DNA of 64,000 bases from Paenibacillus auburnensis. Its GTDB lineage: Bacteria > Bacillota > Bacilli > Paenibacillales > Paenibacillaceae. A program made the position numbers and the translations under genes. The stretch is from contig NZ_CAKMMG010000014.1 of NCBI RefSeq assembly GCF_927798115.1, positions 23,930 through 87,929 of the forward strand, read 5' to 3'. The notes under the pieces were generated by a model, which was not told the origin of the DNA, did not search any database, and worked only from the letters and a program-made list of their open reading frames with translations. Positions 61,777-64,000 of the stretch are shown here, in pieces (position 1 is the first letter of the stretch; every line of letters starts with the position of its first letter).

Positions 61777-63771
61777 CTAGAGCTTGAAGCTCTCCACAAT
61801 GAGAGAGAGCTCCTCGGCTGTATGGGACAAATGGTCAGCCGAAGCTGAGATCTGTTCCATCGAAGCAAGCTGTTCCTCGATGGCAGCGGAAACGTTCTGG
61901 GTGCCGCCGGAGTTCTCACCGGCTATCGCGATGACATTCTGAAGAGACGAAGCCATCCGTGACGACTGTTCGGCAATCTCTGAGGTAATGCCACGTAGGA
62001 CGCTGCTCATTTCTGCCAGTGGATTCACAGCCTGTAAAATGCTTTTGAAATTATGATCGGATTCTTCAACAACCTCAATGCCTTTGCGGACCTCATCAGC
62101 CGTTGTTTTCATAGAGGATACTGCAGCTGAAGTCCCTGTCTGTATCTGGTCAACGAGCGTTCTGATGGACTGGGTGGATTGGGCGGTTTGTTCAGATAAT
62201 TTACGGATCTCAGCGGCAACTACGGCGAATCCCCGGCCATGTTCACCAGCGCGGGACGCTTCAATGCTGGCATTCAATGCGAGCAGATTGGTCTGTGAAG
62301 AGATTCCATGAATCACCTTGATAATTTCACTGATCTCATGTGATTGTCTGTTTAATCCCCCGATAATCAGCGATTGCTGTTCGGTACTGCTCTGAATAGC
62401 ACTCATCTGGTTGACCACGTGCTGCACTCCGGTGCTTCCGGCAAGCGAGATTGACCCGGCTTGGCTTGTGAGCTCCTCCAGCTGGGTCACGTAGCTGTCA
62501 ATTTCATTCATCCGGTCGGTAATAGAGGAGATCACTTCATGATTTTCGACCAGCAGATTTTCTTGCTGATTGGCACCCACATGGATATTTTCGGCCGACT
62601 CCGCGATATGCTCGGCGGCATGTGTAGCCTGACCGGCACTTGCGCTCAGCTCCTGTGAAGAGGCGGCCAGAGTCAGGGAAGCACCGTGAATTCTGTTCAT
62701 ACTTTGGTGTATATTCTCCGCCATTGCGTTGAAACTGCGGCTTAAGAGGCCAAGTTCGTCGTTCCCCGTGAGCGGAATCCGCACCGATAAATCCCCATTG
62801 CTGATAGTATCCGCTGTGACGAGCATGATTTTTAGTGTCCGGACAAGACGGATGAGGATAAATGAGATCAGGAATCCGGCAATGATAACGGAGATGCTTA
62901 CTACAAGCATTGTGTGGTTAAGGATAGGACTGGCTTCCTCCGTGAATTCCTTATTAAACATAACCCCCCCGATTTTCCAACCGGTCATGGGATTTGAGAC
63001 GAAGGACATGGACTTGTCCTCTCCGTCCGAAGTGAAATTGAATCGTCCGCTATCTCCGGCAAAGAGATTGCCGACCCAGGATGCCTTAATGGCTTCTCCG
63101 CTCTGAAGCGTGGGATGGAAAACCAGCTTTTGAGAATTATCCATAATCAACGCGTGACCGTTTTTGCCGATTTTGACATTATCCGTAATTGCCGTCAGTT
63201 CTTCGATCTTAACTTCAGTCCGCACAACACCGCTTGCATCAGACACTGCCTTTGACAAGCCGATCACAAAGTCACCTGTAATTGCAGATATGTAAGGAGA
63301 GGATACATGAACATCCGAGTTTTCCATAGCGGCAGTGAACCACTCTTGCTCGCGGAAGTCGCCTTCGCCGGCCCATTCCTTCCCCTGAACATTGCGGTAA
63401 TAGCCGTCTTCGGCGGCAAATTCGATACTGGACATCATAGGATGTGTCTTATAGAACGGATCCAGAATGCCTCTTTGAAGCGTGGCATCTGGTCCAGTAT
63501 ACACGGATGCGCTAATTAAACCGGACAAATAATTGGTGTTCGCGATTTCGGCTGAAGTGAATTGAGTAATTACGGCGTTCAAAAGATCAACATTTTGTTT
63601 CGCACCGCCGTTCATTTGATCGCTGATTTCTGTTTTGGCTGTTTGATAGGACAGAATACTGACAGCGAGCACCGGAGCAAGCAATACAACGGCAAATGTT
63701 AGAGTAAGCTTGGTGCGTAACGACAGGTTTGTTTGCAGCCGGGGAATGCGGAATTTCGAGAAAATAGACAT
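61777..63771 (-). CDS. Methyl-accepting chemotaxis protein with dCache sensor
   Basis: Chemoreceptor of 664 residues. First helix TKLTLTFAVVLLAPVLAVSI, extracytoplasmic double-Cache domain (about 45-290; includes DGYYRNVQGKEWAGEGDF and TEVKIEELTAITDNVKIGKN), second helix VVSISVIIAGFLISFILI, HAMP, then the methylated coiled-coil signalling domain. The hairpin tip is LNASIEASRAGEHGRGFAVV and AAEIRKLSEQTAQSTQSI, as in Bacillota receptors that bind CheA/CheW. A GGGAGGTC site precedes ATG 63771. The ligand is not predictable, although dCache domains often bind amino acids or sugars. A near-cre sequence lies about 90 bp upstream. Confidence 0.93.
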   Translation of the reverse strand: MSIFSKFRIPRLQTNLSLRTKLTLTFAVVLLAPVLAVSILSYQTAKTEISDQMNGGAKQNVDLLNAVITQFTSAEIANTNYLSGLISASVYTGPDATLQRGILDPFYKTHPMMSSIEFAAEDGYYRNVQGKEWAGEGDFREQEWFTAAMENSDVHVSSPYISAITGDFVIGLSKAVSDASGVVRTEVKIEELTAITDNVKIGKNGHALIMDNSQKLVFHPTLQSGEAIKASWVGNLFAGDSGRFNFTSDGEDKSMSFVSNPMTGWKIGGVMFNKEFTEEASPILNHTMLVVSISVIIAGFLISFILIRLVRTLKIMLVTADTISNGDLSVRIPLTGNDELGLLSRSFNAMAENIHQSMNRIHGASLTLAASSQELSASAGQATHAAEHIAESAENIHVGANQQENLLVENHEVISSITDRMNEIDSYVTQLEELTSQAGSISLAGSTGVQHVVNQMSAIQSSTEQQSLIIGGLNRQSHEISEIIKVIHGISSQTNLLALNASIEASRAGEHGRGFAVVAAEIRKLSEQTAQSTQSIRTLVDQIQTGTSAAVSSMKTTADEVRKGIEVVEESDHNFKSILQAVNPLAEMSSVLRGITSEIAEQSSRMASSLQNVIAIAGENSGGTQNVSAAIEEQLASMEQISASADHLSHTAEELSLIVESFKL

Positions 63772-63858
63772 AATGACCTCCCAATGATGTGTTTTACTAT
63801 TTATATATATAAAATAAAACCTGAGAAAAAATATAAAGTGGATTCAGGCTTCACATAT

Positions 63859-63872
63859 TTAAAGCGTTTTCA
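63859..63872 (-). promoter_or_regulatory. Near-cre sequence upstream of chemoreceptor gene
   Basis: On the minus strand TGAAAACGCTTTAA matches 13 of 14 positions of the cre consensus (A instead of C at position 13). It would allow CcpA control of the chemoreceptor gene, but a single site with a mismatch is weak evidence. Confidence 0.35.
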
Positions 63873-64000
63873 ATATTGTCTCTAATCTAATCGGTTTTTT
63901 CTTTGAAAACCTTGTTATTATTATGATATTCAAGAGTTTTATTAAGATTTTAATGAAGTTTCAGCTTGTTTTATACCACCGGCTGAGGATAAGATAATAT

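Overview
The window looks like chromosomal DNA of a plant- or soil-associated, spore-forming Paenibacillus-type Bacillota. The signs are YesM/YesN two-component pairs next to CUT1 sugar ABC transporters, SLH surface anchoring, a gerA-gerB-gerC germination operon, a YjcZ-like sporulation mini-protein, strong AGGAGG ribosome binding sites and frequent TTG/GTG starts. No rRNA, tRNA, CRISPR array or intact transposase was seen.

Layout. (1) 1-10981: a galactomannan-type locus. A binding-protein ABC importer and a YesM/YesN pair lie on the minus strand; a GH2 beta-mannosidase and a GH36 alpha-galactosidase lie on the plus strand, with a perfect catabolite-repression (cre) site between them. (2) 11664-12008: a small DUF2294-like protein. 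(3) 12315-18829: a six-gene purine salvage operon made of a PotABCD-like importer, a nucleoside hydrolase and an adenine deaminase. (4) 19356-23588: a CYTH protein, threonine synthase, a Gfo/Idh/MocA oxidoreductase and a radical SAM/SPASM protein. (5) 24070-29247: a 1725-residue SLH surface protein with five near-identical 99-residue repeats. (6) 29713-31851: a methyltransferase with a long unrecognised N-terminal region. (7) 31985-34260: an AT-rich patch with a broken gene, a small membrane protein, a secreted beta-rich protein and gene remnants. (8) 34295-39031: AraC regulator, YicI-type alpha-xylosidase and SGNH hydrolase, suggesting xyloglucan or xylan fragments. (9) 39096-53313: two small genes, then a second YesN/YesM pair, a second CUT1 importer and two different GH42 beta-galactosidases with LysR and AraC regulators. 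(10) 53378-57362: gerABC operon. (11) 57515-63771: lipoproteins, YpsA, a YciI remnant, an amidase and a chemotaxis receptor.

The genes fit a cell that imports hemicellulose oligosaccharides through membrane-sensed, AraC-controlled ABC systems and trims them inside with exo-glycosidases: mannose, galactose and xylose side chains are each covered.

The least explained part is non-coding. Four repeat families sit between genes: a palindromic element in three copies whose stem arms change on both sides together; a 63-65 bp leader unit that ends exactly at a Shine-Dalgarno sequence in two unrelated genes and offers alternative pairings; a 51-bp tandem repeat on both sides of the alpha-galactosidase gene; and a TACAAAGTGCA-type repeat. 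The first two are the best candidates for undescribed RNA or mobile elements. All calls come from reading the sequence; no database search was possible.
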